DNA of 64,000 nt from Algoriphagus hitonicola (lineage in GTDB: Bacteria > Bacteroidota > Bacteroidia > Cytophagales > Cyclobacteriaceae): contig NZ_FOPC01000008.1 of the NCBI RefSeq assembly GCF_900113375.1, positions 160,218-224,217 on the forward strand, given 5' to 3'. A program made the position numbers and the translations under genes. Shown here piece after piece: positions 53,862 to 64,000 of this stretch. Each line of letters starts with the position of its first letter. The stretch's first letter is position 1. The notes below the pieces were generated by a model that worked only from the letters and a program-made list of their open reading frames with translations, ran no database searches and was not told where the DNA came from.

Positions 53862-55568
53862 TTATTCTTCCTCCTCCTCTTCTTCTTCAGGTTTCTCTTC
53901 ATTGCTCAAGTCCGATGCCATGGCGATTCGATCCGCTTCGTCAAAGAGGCGTATAGCTTGCTGATACACTTCATTGATATCGTTGATAACCATGTAGAAG
54001 GCATCATCATCGTAAAGTTGTCGGCCGAGATGGGCTTTTACCAAGATTTTCAAGTAATCCTTTGATTTGGAATAATCTTCCGCATCATAAGCGATTTCAT
54101 TTTTCTCTCCGACTTTGATCAATTCCTGAAGCATGGCATCGTTCACTTCAAATTCCTTGTAATATTCATCCACACTCATTTCTGAGAATTGCTCTTTGTT
54201 TTGGTTGGTGTACTCAAGAATAAATTCTCTGGAAGAGTCAGAATTAAACAGTCGACTCACATAAGCTGACGAATAGGTGGTGTCCAATGGAACAAAGAAG
54301 TCAGGCATAATACCACCGCCTCCATAGACGATTCTGCCTTTTTTGGTTTCGTATTTTAAGCTGTCATTGAATTTGATGCTGTCCGCTGAGAAAAACTCCC
54401 CGTGCTCTAATCGGGAAATCCAATCCTGCTCGTAAGCTTCATGGTCAGGACCGTAAGGCTTTTGGATGGATCGTCCGGAAGGCGTGAAATATCGGGCGAT
54501 TGTCAGTCGAAGTTCAGCTCCATCAGAAAGGTCAATTGGCATTTGTACCAGCCCTTTTCCAAAAGAGCGTCTTCCCACGATCAACCCCCGGTCATTGTCC
54601 TGTACCGCACCGGCCAAAATTTCAGAAGCGGATGCTGAGCCTTCGTTAACCAAAACGATGACAGAACCTTCTTCAAACATTCCGGGTCTGAAAGCATAAG
54701 CTTTTTGACTGTATTGCTCCACTTTGCCCTCTTGAGATACGATTAGTGATCGATCTGCCAAGATTTCATCGGCGATGTTAATAGCCGCCCCCATATATCC
54801 TCCAGGATTTCCCTGCAAGTCAATGATGAGTTTTTCCATCCCCTGACTTTTCAAATCTGCCACCGCTTCTTTAAACTCGTCATAGGTGGTCGCTGCAAAT
54901 CGGGTGATTTTGACGTAGCCGATTTCATTGCTGACCATATAAGAGGCATTGATGCTGTATTGCGGGATTTTGTCCCGGGTAATCTCATAGGTGATTAGAT
55001 CACTTTCATTTTTGCGTTTGATGTCGACGATGACTTGACTGCCTTTCGGTCCACGAAGCAATTCAAATACATCTCGGTTGGTGATGCCGGTGCCCGCTAC
55101 GGTTTCGCCGTCCACTTTGATGATTTGGTCTCCGGATTTGATCCCTAATTCTTCAGAAGGACCTCCGGTTAGTGGAGCTACCACGTAAATGGTATCGCGA
55201 ATGATTCCAAATTCCACTCCGATTCCGTCAAATTCACCGTCCAATTGCGATTGAGCAAGTGAAGCGTCCTTGGCTGGAATATAACTGGAATGCGGATCTA
55301 GATTTTCCAGCATTTTATTGATCCCATATTCTACGAGGTCGTTGGTATCGACACTGTCGACATAATCTCTATTAATATAGGTCATGATCTCTTGGAGCTT
55401 GTAAAGTGCCGCTCTCAGATCATTTTGATTGCTTTTGGGTTCCGCAAATGTAGCCCCTATCCATATTCCCGCCGAAATAGCAAGGGCTAGGATGATGGGA
55501 AGGCGGATTTGGGTTTTCGAATTTTTAGTCTGGCTCACGTTTCTACTCTTTCTGTTGGTTATTTTCAA
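53862..55568 (-). CDS. S41 family C-terminal processing protease
   Basis: A 568-aa tail-specific protease with an uncleaved N-terminal membrane anchor (about residues 23-44), a PDZ domain (about 85-165, with GDQIIKVDGETV) and the S41 catalytic domain with Ser in GSASASEILAGA and Lys in RSFGKGLVQ. The C-terminal tail is very acidic (KPEEEEEEEE), which resembles a disordered tail rather than a fold. It acts in the periplasm on misfolded or envelope proteins. It is monocistronic, convergently close to the VOC gene terminator. Confidence 0.92.
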   Translation of the reverse strand: MKITNRKSRNVSQTKNSKTQIRLPIILALAISAGIWIGATFAEPKSNQNDLRAALYKLQEIMTYINRDYVDSVDTNDLVEYGINKMLENLDPHSSYIPAKDASLAQSQLDGEFDGIGVEFGIIRDTIYVVAPLTGGPSEELGIKSGDQIIKVDGETVAGTGITNRDVFELLRGPKGSQVIVDIKRKNESDLITYEITRDKIPQYSINASYMVSNEIGYVKITRFAATTYDEFKEAVADLKSQGMEKLIIDLQGNPGGYMGAAINIADEILADRSLIVSQEGKVEQYSQKAYAFRPGMFEEGSVIVLVNEGSASASEILAGAVQDNDRGLIVGRRSFGKGLVQMPIDLSDGAELRLTIARYFTPSGRSIQKPYGPDHEAYEQDWISRLEHGEFFSADSIKFNDSLKYETKKGRIVYGGGGIMPDFFVPLDTTYSSAYVSRLFNSDSSREFILEYTNQNKEQFSEMSVDEYYKEFEVNDAMLQELIKVGEKNEIAYDAEDYSKSKDYLKILVKAHLGRQLYDDDAFYMVINDINEVYQQAIRLFDEADRIAMASDLSNEEKPEEEEEEEE

Positions 55569-55689
55569 TAAGTTAAACTACTGCTTTTTACTAGTGTTTA
55601 AAAGTGGCTTTTGATAAAGTATGTGAAAGTTTATACGAGCAGAACGCATAAAGGTCAAATTTAATCCCCTACTTTCTCTTAAAATAATT

Positions 55690-55697
55690 TATTTTTG
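55690..55697 (+). promoter_or_regulatory. Candidate -7 promoter box of the hemerythrin-ruvX-def operon
   Basis: TATTTTTG matches TAnnTTTG and lies only four bases before the ATG at 55702, which implies a leaderless or nearly leaderless message. Confidence 0.42.
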
Positions 55698-55701
55698 TAA
55701 A

Positions 55702-56460
55702 ATGCAACAGGACGAAAAGGTGAATAAGGCGTTAGTAGGAGATTTAGTCTCCGAAAATTACGTGTTCGCTTCTGTTCTACATTATTTTGGGATCAGTTTT
55801 TATCAATATCCCACCCAATCCCTCGAGCAGGTCTGCAAAAAGCATAAAGTCAATCCCCGTCAACTCATATCCGAGCTGGAGTCTTGGGCTTCCCGCAAAG
55901 AACCCACGCCTGAGGAGTTATACCTCAACCCGATCGAGGTCTTGGTCGCTTACTTGAAAAAAAAACATTATTATTTTGTCCGACAGGAGCTTCCTTTTCT
56001 TTCCAATATGATTTCGGGAATAGTTCCTGATCCCGGATTTCATTCGCTTATGGCAGATTTGAGGATTATGTTTCCGCTATTTGTACAGGATTTTATCCAT
56101 CATATTCATGAAGAGGAAAGTCGACTTTTTAAGCGAATCGAATTGCTTCAGGATGTTGAGGACGGAAATTTTGCATTATATGATGCCTTAAAGATTTTAG
56201 AGAAGGACCCCGTTTATAAACTTGCAGATGCCCATGAAATCCACGATGACGAAATGGAGGGCATCCGAAAACTGACTTCTAACTATTCGTTGAATTCGGA
56301 TGCTCCCCTCACCATGCGGGTGCTTTATCATGAATTACAAAACTTCGAAAGTGAATTGATTATTCATGCTCAAATCGAAGATGAACTTTTATTTCCTAAA
56401 GCGGTAGAGCTCGAGCGGGAAGCAATCCGAAAAATCAGACACAAAATCAGAATTAACTGA
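55702..56460 (+). CDS. Hemerythrin-domain protein, RIC/YtfE-like but without the usual cysteines
   Basis: A 252-aa di-iron protein of the hemerythrin fold. An N-terminal DUF542-like segment (about 10-60) is followed by the hemerythrin domain with HHIHEEESRLF, HEIHDDEM and HAQIEDELLFP, supplying His and Glu ligands. RIC proteins repair iron-sulfur clusters after nitrosative stress and usually have CC in the DUF542 part; here the position reads FYQYP. It is the first gene of an operon (one-base overlap with ruvX). A repair or oxygen-sensing role is possible; the missing cysteines argue against classic RIC chemistry. Confidence 0.7.
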   Translation: MQQDEKVNKALVGDLVSENYVFASVLHYFGISFYQYPTQSLEQVCKKHKVNPRQLISELESWASRKEPTPEELYLNPIEVLVAYLKKKHYYFVRQELPFLSNMISGIVPDPGFHSLMADLRIMFPLFVQDFIHHIHEEESRLFKRIELLQDVEDGNFALYDALKILEKDPVYKLADAHEIHDDEMEGIRKLTSNYSLNSDAPLTMRVLYHELQNFESELIIHAQIEDELLFPKAVELEREAIRKIRHKIRIN

Positions 56461-56873
56461 TGGGTCGAATAATCGCTATAGACCTAGGTACCAAGCGGAC
56501 CGGTATCGCTGTCACAGATCCACTTCAAATCCTTGCTAATCCCTTGGAAACTATTGAGACATCCACACTGTTGGATTTCCTGAAAAGTTACTTGGCCAAA
56601 GAAGAAGTGGAAACAATTGTGTTGGGAATGCCTACACGGTTGGATGGTAGTGCCAATGAAATGACACCACGAGTGATGGACCTCAAGGGGAAGCTTGAGA
56701 AGCAATTTCCCACTCAAAAAATTGAACTAATTGATGAGCGCTTTACTTCCAAAATAGCCATGCAGTCTATGATAGCCATGGGAAGTAAAAAAAAGGACAG
56801 AAAAGAAAAGTCCGGAAATTTGGATAAAGTCAGCGCTGCTATTATCCTACAATCCTATTTAGAGAGAAAATGA
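56460..56873 (+). CDS. ruvX: Putative pre-16S rRNA nuclease / Holliday junction resolvase-like protein
   Basis: A 137-aa RNase H-fold protein of the YqgF family. It has the nucleotide-fold start GRIIAIDLGTKRTGIAVTDP (Asp8), GMPTRLDGSANE and the late acidic motif DERFTSKIA. YqgF acts in 16S rRNA 5' end processing in E. coli and was once called a resolvase. It shares its first base with the last of the hemerythrin-like gene and overlaps the def gene by four bases, so it is translationally coupled to both. The role is from family knowledge. Confidence 0.93.
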   Translation: MGRIIAIDLGTKRTGIAVTDPLQILANPLETIETSTLLDFLKSYLAKEEVETIVLGMPTRLDGSANEMTPRVMDLKGKLEKQFPTQKIELIDERFTSKIAMQSMIAMGSKKKDRKEKSGNLDKVSAAIILQSYLERK

Positions 56874-57424
56874 TATACCCGATTGTTGCTTACGGCAATC
56901 CTATACTGAAAAAAGAAGCTGCCGAGATAGAAGAAGGAGCGGAGTTGAAAGCACTGATTCAGGACATGTACTCCACGATGGACCATGCGAGTGGAGTGGG
57001 ACTCGCGGCACCGCAAATCAACCAAGGTCTTAGATTATTTGTCATTGACAGTAGTCTGATGCTGGATGAAGAAGACGAAGAAAAAGGAATTCGTCGGGCC
57101 TTTATCAACCCGATTATCTTGGATGAATATGGCGACAATTATGGTTTTGAGGAAGGTTGTCTCAGTATTCCTGATGTCAGGGCCGAAATCATCCGTCCTG
57201 AAAAATTGACCATAGAGTATTTTGATGAAAACTGGAACCTCAAAGAAGAGGAGTTTTCGGGTATGACTGCACGGGTCATTCAGCACGAATATGATCACTT
57301 GGAAGGGATACTTTTTGTAGATTATCTCAAAGGACTCAAAAAGCGATTAGTCCAATCCAAACTCATCGACGTAAGCAAGGGAAAAATCCACACCGATTAT
57401 CGAATGATTTACCCGCTCAAATGA
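56870..57424 (+). CDS. def: Peptide deformylase
   Basis: A 184-aa iron metallopeptidase that removes the formyl group from nascent proteins. It has all three motifs: GVGLAAPQI (about residues 43-51), EGCLSIPDV (Cys ligand) and QHEYDHLEG (two His ligands and Glu). Start and stop codons overlap neighbours by four bases on each side (ruvX and the nitrilase-like gene). Length is normal. This is a typical Bacteroidota arrangement in which def follows ruvX. Confidence 0.97.
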   Translation: MIYPIVAYGNPILKKEAAEIEEGAELKALIQDMYSTMDHASGVGLAAPQINQGLRLFVIDSSLMLDEEDEEKGIRRAFINPIILDEYGDNYGFEEGCLSIPDVRAEIIRPEKLTIEYFDENWNLKEEEFSGMTARVIQHEYDHLEGILFVDYLKGLKKRLVQSKLIDVSKGKIHTDYRMIYPLK

Positions 57425-58221
57425 GCCGATCCTCCCAATTAAAAATTGCTCTGATTCAAGCGGATTTATTCTGGAAAGAAAAGATCGCCAATTTCTCCAT
57501 GTTCGAAGAAAAAATATGGGAAATCGGGCAAAAGGTTGATTTGATCATCCTACCTGAGATGTTTCCTACTGGGTTTAGTATGGATGCTGAGGAATTGGCT
57601 GAGCCGATGAACCTGACAATTTGCAAATGGATGCAGCAGCAGGCCGCTCAAACCGGGGCAGTGATTACGGGTAGTGCGATCATTAAAGAAAATCAACATT
57701 TTTTCAACCGCTTGCTTTGGGTTGACCCTAATGGCCATATCGAGTTTTACGATAAGCGACACCTCTTTAGGATGGCTCAGGAGGATGAGCATTTTGATGC
57801 AGGTAGAAGGTTGCCGATTTTTCAATTGAAAGGCTGGCGGATATTACCTCAGGTTTGTTACGATCTCCGGTTTCCGATTTGGTCTCGAAATACCCACATC
57901 GATGGTCAAATGGCCTACGATTTGGTTTTTTATGTAGCTTCCTGGCCGGCTCCCCGGGTGAGTGCATGGGATGCTCTGCTTCCAGCTCGTGCCATCGAAA
58001 ATCTTGCCTATTCCATTGGAGTGAATAGGATTGGAGTTGATGGGAATGAGGTCCCGTATTGTGGGCATTCGGCGGCGTTTGATTTCAAAGGAAAGTGTCT
58101 CTTGGATTTGGGAGAGCTAGAGAACGAAGGCCTGATTACCTTGGACGGAGATGCGTTGGATGATTATCGGCAAAAGTTTCCCGCATGGATGGACTCCGAC
58201 CGATTCTCTATTGATTTGTAG
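57421..58221 (+). CDS. Nitrilase-superfamily omega-amidase-like protein
   Basis: A 266-aa carbon-nitrogen hydrolase. The catalytic triad is visible: Glu46 in ILPEMFPTGFS, Lys112 in YDKRHLF and Cys146 in PQVCYDLRFP. This YafV/Nit2-like pattern points to omega-amidase, which hydrolyses 2-oxoglutaramate and 2-oxosuccinamate. It overlaps def by four bases and is the last gene of the operon. Nit2 enzymes act in metabolite repair, which fits with an operon of repair and house-keeping genes. Substrate not proven. Confidence 0.88.
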   Translation: MSRSSQLKIALIQADLFWKEKIANFSMFEEKIWEIGQKVDLIILPEMFPTGFSMDAEELAEPMNLTICKWMQQQAAQTGAVITGSAIIKENQHFFNRLLWVDPNGHIEFYDKRHLFRMAQEDEHFDAGRRLPIFQLKGWRILPQVCYDLRFPIWSRNTHIDGQMAYDLVFYVASWPAPRVSAWDALLPARAIENLAYSIGVNRIGVDGNEVPYCGHSAAFDFKGKCLLDLGELENEGLITLDGDALDDYRQKFPAWMDSDRFSIDL

Positions 58222-58254
58222 CCTTTCCTAAGTTTCCGAATTCCATCAATGGGA

Positions 58255-58284
58255 TTTGAAACAAGGATATTTTACGTATTTTAG
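58255..58284 (+). promoter_or_regulatory. Candidate promoter of the isocitrate dehydrogenase gene
   Basis: TTTG at 58255-58258, an 18-base spacer and TATTTTAG at 58277-58284 (one mismatch in the -7 box). It implies a leader of about 120 bases before the ATG at 58410. Confidence 0.35.
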
Positions 58285-58292
58285 CCCTCTGA

Positions 58293-60641
<2,349 letters not shown>

Positions 60642-60643
60642 TG

Positions 60644-60674
60644 GAAAAGCCGGGTATAAAAGCCCGGTTTTTTT
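60644..60674. terminator. Terminator after the isocitrate dehydrogenase gene
   Basis: CCGGG and CCCGG arms around an eight-base loop (60650-60667), A run before and T run after. The convergent protease gene ends at 60696, so it may act on both strands. Confidence 0.8.
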
Positions 60675-60695
60675 GTATTAAATCATTTTTCATTT

Positions 60696-61694
60696 TCAAT
60701 CCTCTGAAAATCGGACTTGATGCTGGCGCATAAAATCTTTGATGACTTTGACGTGAATACATTCGCCCAAATGGATGAATGCGTAGTCGTTTATTTTTTT
60801 GGTTTTTCCGTGAGCGATGACTTCTTTTTCTTCGATATCAAAGCCCAGATGCAGGTGCTTGGTACGGCTTTGCATGCCGTAAATCCTCCCCTTTGTGTCG
60901 AAGAGCGGACCGCCACTCTGTCCTCTTAGCCCGGGAGTACTCATTTCTATCCCGTAGATTTCGCCTTTTTTATTCCCCAAAAACCGGGTAACCATTCCTT
61001 CGATTGGAAACCTTGGTGATCTAGCGGCGCCTTCTTTGGTCCATTGGAGCGTTTGGCTGGTGGGTTCCAATACAAAATTATTGAATTCGGGAAAAGGAAA
61101 GCCTAGTCGGCAAAGCATTTCTCCGGATTGGATGCTTTGATCATCGGCTAAAAATCGAGGCGCCTGACTATAAAGTGGTTTTTGAAAGCCCTCAAATTTT
61201 AAAAGCGCAAGATCATATTCTGGGTGGAGGATAAATTTTAAATTTTTGATCTGATCCACACAATCCACGAAAGTGATCCGCATTTCAAAAAGCTGGTCAG
61301 GGCTTAATCCCAACTTTTTGGCAAACTTATTTTGCTGTGTACCGGTCAGTCCTTTGCTTTCTTGCATGAATTTCGAAAATCGTTTGTTGACTTGTTCTGC
61401 TTGCCCCAGCCACTGGGCGACATGTTTGCAGGTCAGGGCCCAGCCTTCTTCATTTATGAAAAATAAACTAGCTGATCCCCGTTGGATTTTTGGGTTGCCA
61501 AAATTTCTGGAGATTGAATGGATTGCCCGGGTGAAATTGGCTACTTCTTTGATGGCTTCTACAAACATGCGGTTATTGATTTTTAGAGCTTGAAGATATT
61601 GATTTTCACTCAAAGCCCTTTGAAAAGATACGTTGAAGAACTTTTGAATTTTCGAAATCGATTGAATTACGATCCTCAAGCGGATAGGATTCAT
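60696..61694 (-). CDS. Trypsin-like serine protease without signal peptide
   Basis: A 332-aa trypsin-fold serine protease. The triad is His91 in TCKHVAQW, Asp161 in YDLALLKF and Ser260 in GLRGQSGGPLFD. There is no signal peptide or membrane helix, so it should be cytoplasmic, unlike most DegP-type proteases; the first 65 residues look helical and no PDZ domain follows. Start 61694 is chosen (MNPIRLRIV) because the preceding ORF section has no match to a protein pattern. It is transcribed away from gapA with a 118-base gap. Substrate unknown; the missing export signal is the interesting feature. Confidence 0.8.
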   Translation of the reverse strand: MNPIRLRIVIQSISKIQKFFNVSFQRALSENQYLQALKINNRMFVEAIKEVANFTRAIHSISRNFGNPKIQRGSASLFFINEEGWALTCKHVAQWLGQAEQVNKRFSKFMQESKGLTGTQQNKFAKKLGLSPDQLFEMRITFVDCVDQIKNLKFILHPEYDLALLKFEGFQKPLYSQAPRFLADDQSIQSGEMLCRLGFPFPEFNNFVLEPTSQTLQWTKEGAARSPRFPIEGMVTRFLGNKKGEIYGIEMSTPGLRGQSGGPLFDTKGRIYGMQSRTKHLHLGFDIEEKEVIAHGKTKKINDYAFIHLGECIHVKVIKDFMRQHQVRFSED

Positions 61695-61782
61695 CGTGTT
61701 TGGGGTAGCCAAAAAATTGTGATAACTTAGGATTCCCAAAGCGATTTTTTGCTGAAAGAAGCAAAGTCTTGGGTGTTTTTAG

Positions 61783-62817
<1,035 letters not shown>

Positions 62818-62823
62818 TAGATT

Positions 62824-62852
62824 AAGGCCCCGAAGATTTTCGGGGCTTTTTC
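62824..62852 (+). terminator. Intrinsic terminator after gapA
   Basis: AGGCCCCGAA, three-base loop, TTTCGGGGCT followed by T residues, seven bases after the stop. Confidence 0.92.
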
Positions 62853-63101
62853 TTTTGCTGGAATCTCAGAATATGTATATCCTATTCTTTGCTTGTAAGT
62901 GGTTTTCATCAACTGGTATTGGTTTCTCACAGTCGGTCCATTAGGTAAATTTCTTCACGACTTTCTTCAAAAACACTTTTGGGTATAGACAGAAATTGAG
63001 GTGGGGCTAACTTAACTTCGGTTGCTACAATCATTCTAGATATTCAGATTTGGGGATAACCAAAATCAATTTGGTGAGTTTTATCTGAAAATTCATTTCC
63101 C

Positions 63102-63722
63102 ATGTACCTTCCCATTTTCCCTTTGAAACTTGTGGCTTTTCCTGGAGAGGAACTCAATTTGCATATTTTTGAACCGCGCTATCGCCAGTTGATTTCGGAT
63201 ATCGAATCCAAGGGAGGAACATTTGGTATTTGCACTTTTATTGATCAATTGACTGGTTTTGGAACCGAAATGGAGCTTGTCCGAGTGCATAAGCGCTATG
63301 CAGATGGAAGGCTGGATATTATGACTTTGGGAAAGCGGACTTTTAAACTAGAATCTTTCGAAAACCCCATGCAAGGAAAATTGTATGCGGGAGGAAAGGT
63401 GAGTTTTTTGAAAAATTTGGAGATCGTAACCCCATCTTTGAAAAATGAATTTGTCTTCTACCTCAAGGAAATCCTGTATCTTCTTAATTATCCACAGCCA
63501 ATTTCCACTACTGAGGTGGATTCCTATACTTTTTCCCATAAAATCGGACTCAGCTTGGAAGAAGAATTAGAACTGATTAAAATGGAATCAGAGGCAGAGC
63601 GAGTGGCTTTTCTGACTCAATACTTCAAGCGGATGATTCCTGTGCTGAAGGCGGCAGAAGATGCTAAAGAAAAGATTAAACAAAACGGACATTTTAAGCA
63701 CCTGGATCCGTTGAATTTTTAG
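63102..63722 (+). CDS. LON peptidase substrate-binding-domain protein
   Basis: A 206-aa protein matching only the N-terminal substrate-binding domain of Lon: start YLPIFPLKLVAFPGEELNLHI, then FEPRYRQLISDIE and GTFGICTFIDQLTGFG. No ATPase or protease domain follows. Stand-alone domain proteins of this size are common in bacteria and are often annotated ATP-dependent Lon-like; their partner is unknown. It is monocistronic, preceded by about 250 bases with no gene, and followed by the tandem repeat array. Confidence 0.85.
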   Translation: MYLPIFPLKLVAFPGEELNLHIFEPRYRQLISDIESKGGTFGICTFIDQLTGFGTEMELVRVHKRYADGRLDIMTLGKRTFKLESFENPMQGKLYAGGKVSFLKNLEIVTPSLKNEFVFYLKEILYLLNYPQPISTTEVDSYTFSHKIGLSLEEELELIKMESEAERVAFLTQYFKRMIPVLKAAEDAKEKIKQNGHFKHLDPLNF

Positions 63723-63760
63723 GATTCTCAGGAAGGTTAAAAAGAGTAATCACTGCAAAA

Positions 63761-64000
63761 CAAAAAAGCAGGCCAAAAGACCTGCTTCTCCTTGTGATCC
63801 CGCTGGGGCTTCCCGATCGCTTTGTTTATCGGGATAAACTTCTCGCCCCAGAATGGTATTAAAGCAAAAAAGCAGGCCAAAAGACCTGCTTCTCATTGTG
63901 ATCCCGCTGGGGCTTCCGGATATCGCTTAGCTCATCGGGATAAACTTCTCGCCCCAGAATGGTATTAAAGCAAAAAAGCAGGCCAAAAGACCTGCTTCTC
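63761..64000. repeat. Tandem array of about 105-bp structured repeat units
   Basis: A unit starting CAAAAAAGCAGGCC recurs at 63761, 63865 and 63971 (104- and 106-base spacing); the third copy is cut by the window end. Each unit has two hairpins: AAGCAGG/CCTGCTT, which ends in TTTTTT on the minus strand, and a nested CTGGGGC/GCCCCAG around a CCCGAT/ATCGGG stem. The flanks are identical between copies; nearly all differences fall in the inner stem-loop (about 63816-63832 against 63918-63936). Not CRISPR, since no unique spacers separate identical repeats. Confidence 0.8.

Noticed and set aside
63761..64000. CRISPR array at the right edge
   Set aside because: Units are 104-106 bp, almost fully identical, contain hairpins throughout and have no distinct spacers; no cas gene is present.

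Overview
This window looks like ordinary core chromosome of a Bacteroidota species, most likely Cytophagales and perhaps a Cyclobacteriaceae member such as Algoriphagus. That placement is inferred from protein families and style, not from a 16S gene. The signs are TAnnTTTG-type -7 promoter boxes instead of E. coli-like promoters, few Shine-Dalgarno sites, a BtuB-like TonB receptor, a DUF4421 outer-membrane protein, Bacteroidota-style dihydroorotase (QVH instead of HVH) and a GDE/GT4/GH57 glycogen operon. I see no prophage, transposase, CRISPR array, restriction system or integrative element.

Layout. 1-9.0 kb: a truncated fructose-bisphosphatase (minus); aspartokinase and a Tat-exported Gfo/Idh/MocA oxidoreductase (plus); a compact minus operon of LMW phosphatase, fructosamine kinase-like protein and GNAT; then a plus operon waaA-rsgA-phosphoribosyltransferase-panB that ends in a 150-bp palindromic repeat. 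9.0-15.3 kb: minus glycogen operon, a 46-codon small ORF, tRNA-His and dihydroorotase. 15.3-26.7 kb: DEAD-box helicase, M28 peptidase, glycine dehydrogenase, a DUF1569/DinB-like gene with a disturbed 3' end, nrdAB, and rplU-rpmA. 26.8-34 kb: a secreted S9 peptidase, a very large BNR/sortilin-like exported protein, and a bacterial eRF1-like (baeRF) protein. 34-40 kb: a six-gene minus operon lipB - unknown - 3'-5' exonuclease - rnr - polyprenyl synthase - rhomboid.

40-48.8 kb: YraN, a secreted MORN-like protein, aspartate aminotransferase, a small glycosyltransferase/FkbM cluster, a candidate small RNA, the DUF4421 protein, an ALDH7-like dehydrogenase, a PfpI protein and a Rho-N/SAP-like protein. 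49-55.6 kb: two tandem tRNA-Val genes (one lacking a base in the T arm), the TonB receptor, M1 peptidase, exported VOC protein and S41 C-terminal protease. 55.7-64 kb: tightly overlapping plus operon hemerythrin/RIC-like - ruvX - def - omega-amidase-like nitrilase, then monomeric isocitrate dehydrogenase, a cytoplasmic-looking trypsin-like protease, gapA, a LON-substrate-binding-domain protein, and a tandem array of about 105-bp structured repeats running off the end.

Most genes are housekeeping: central carbon (fbp, gapA, icd, gcvP), nucleotide (nrdAB, pyrC), amino acid and cofactor (lysC, aspartate aminotransferase, panB, lipB) and translation (rplU, rpmA, rsgA, def, tRNAs). I found no convincing new defence or mobile system. 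The most unusual items are the tandem structured repeat array at the right edge, the A11 tract that fuses a gene end into gcvP antisense, the defective-looking tRNA-Val copy, the candidate small RNA at 45.1 kb, and the baeRF protein with a glycine-rich loop. Promoters, small RNA and operons are read by eye and have not been tested.
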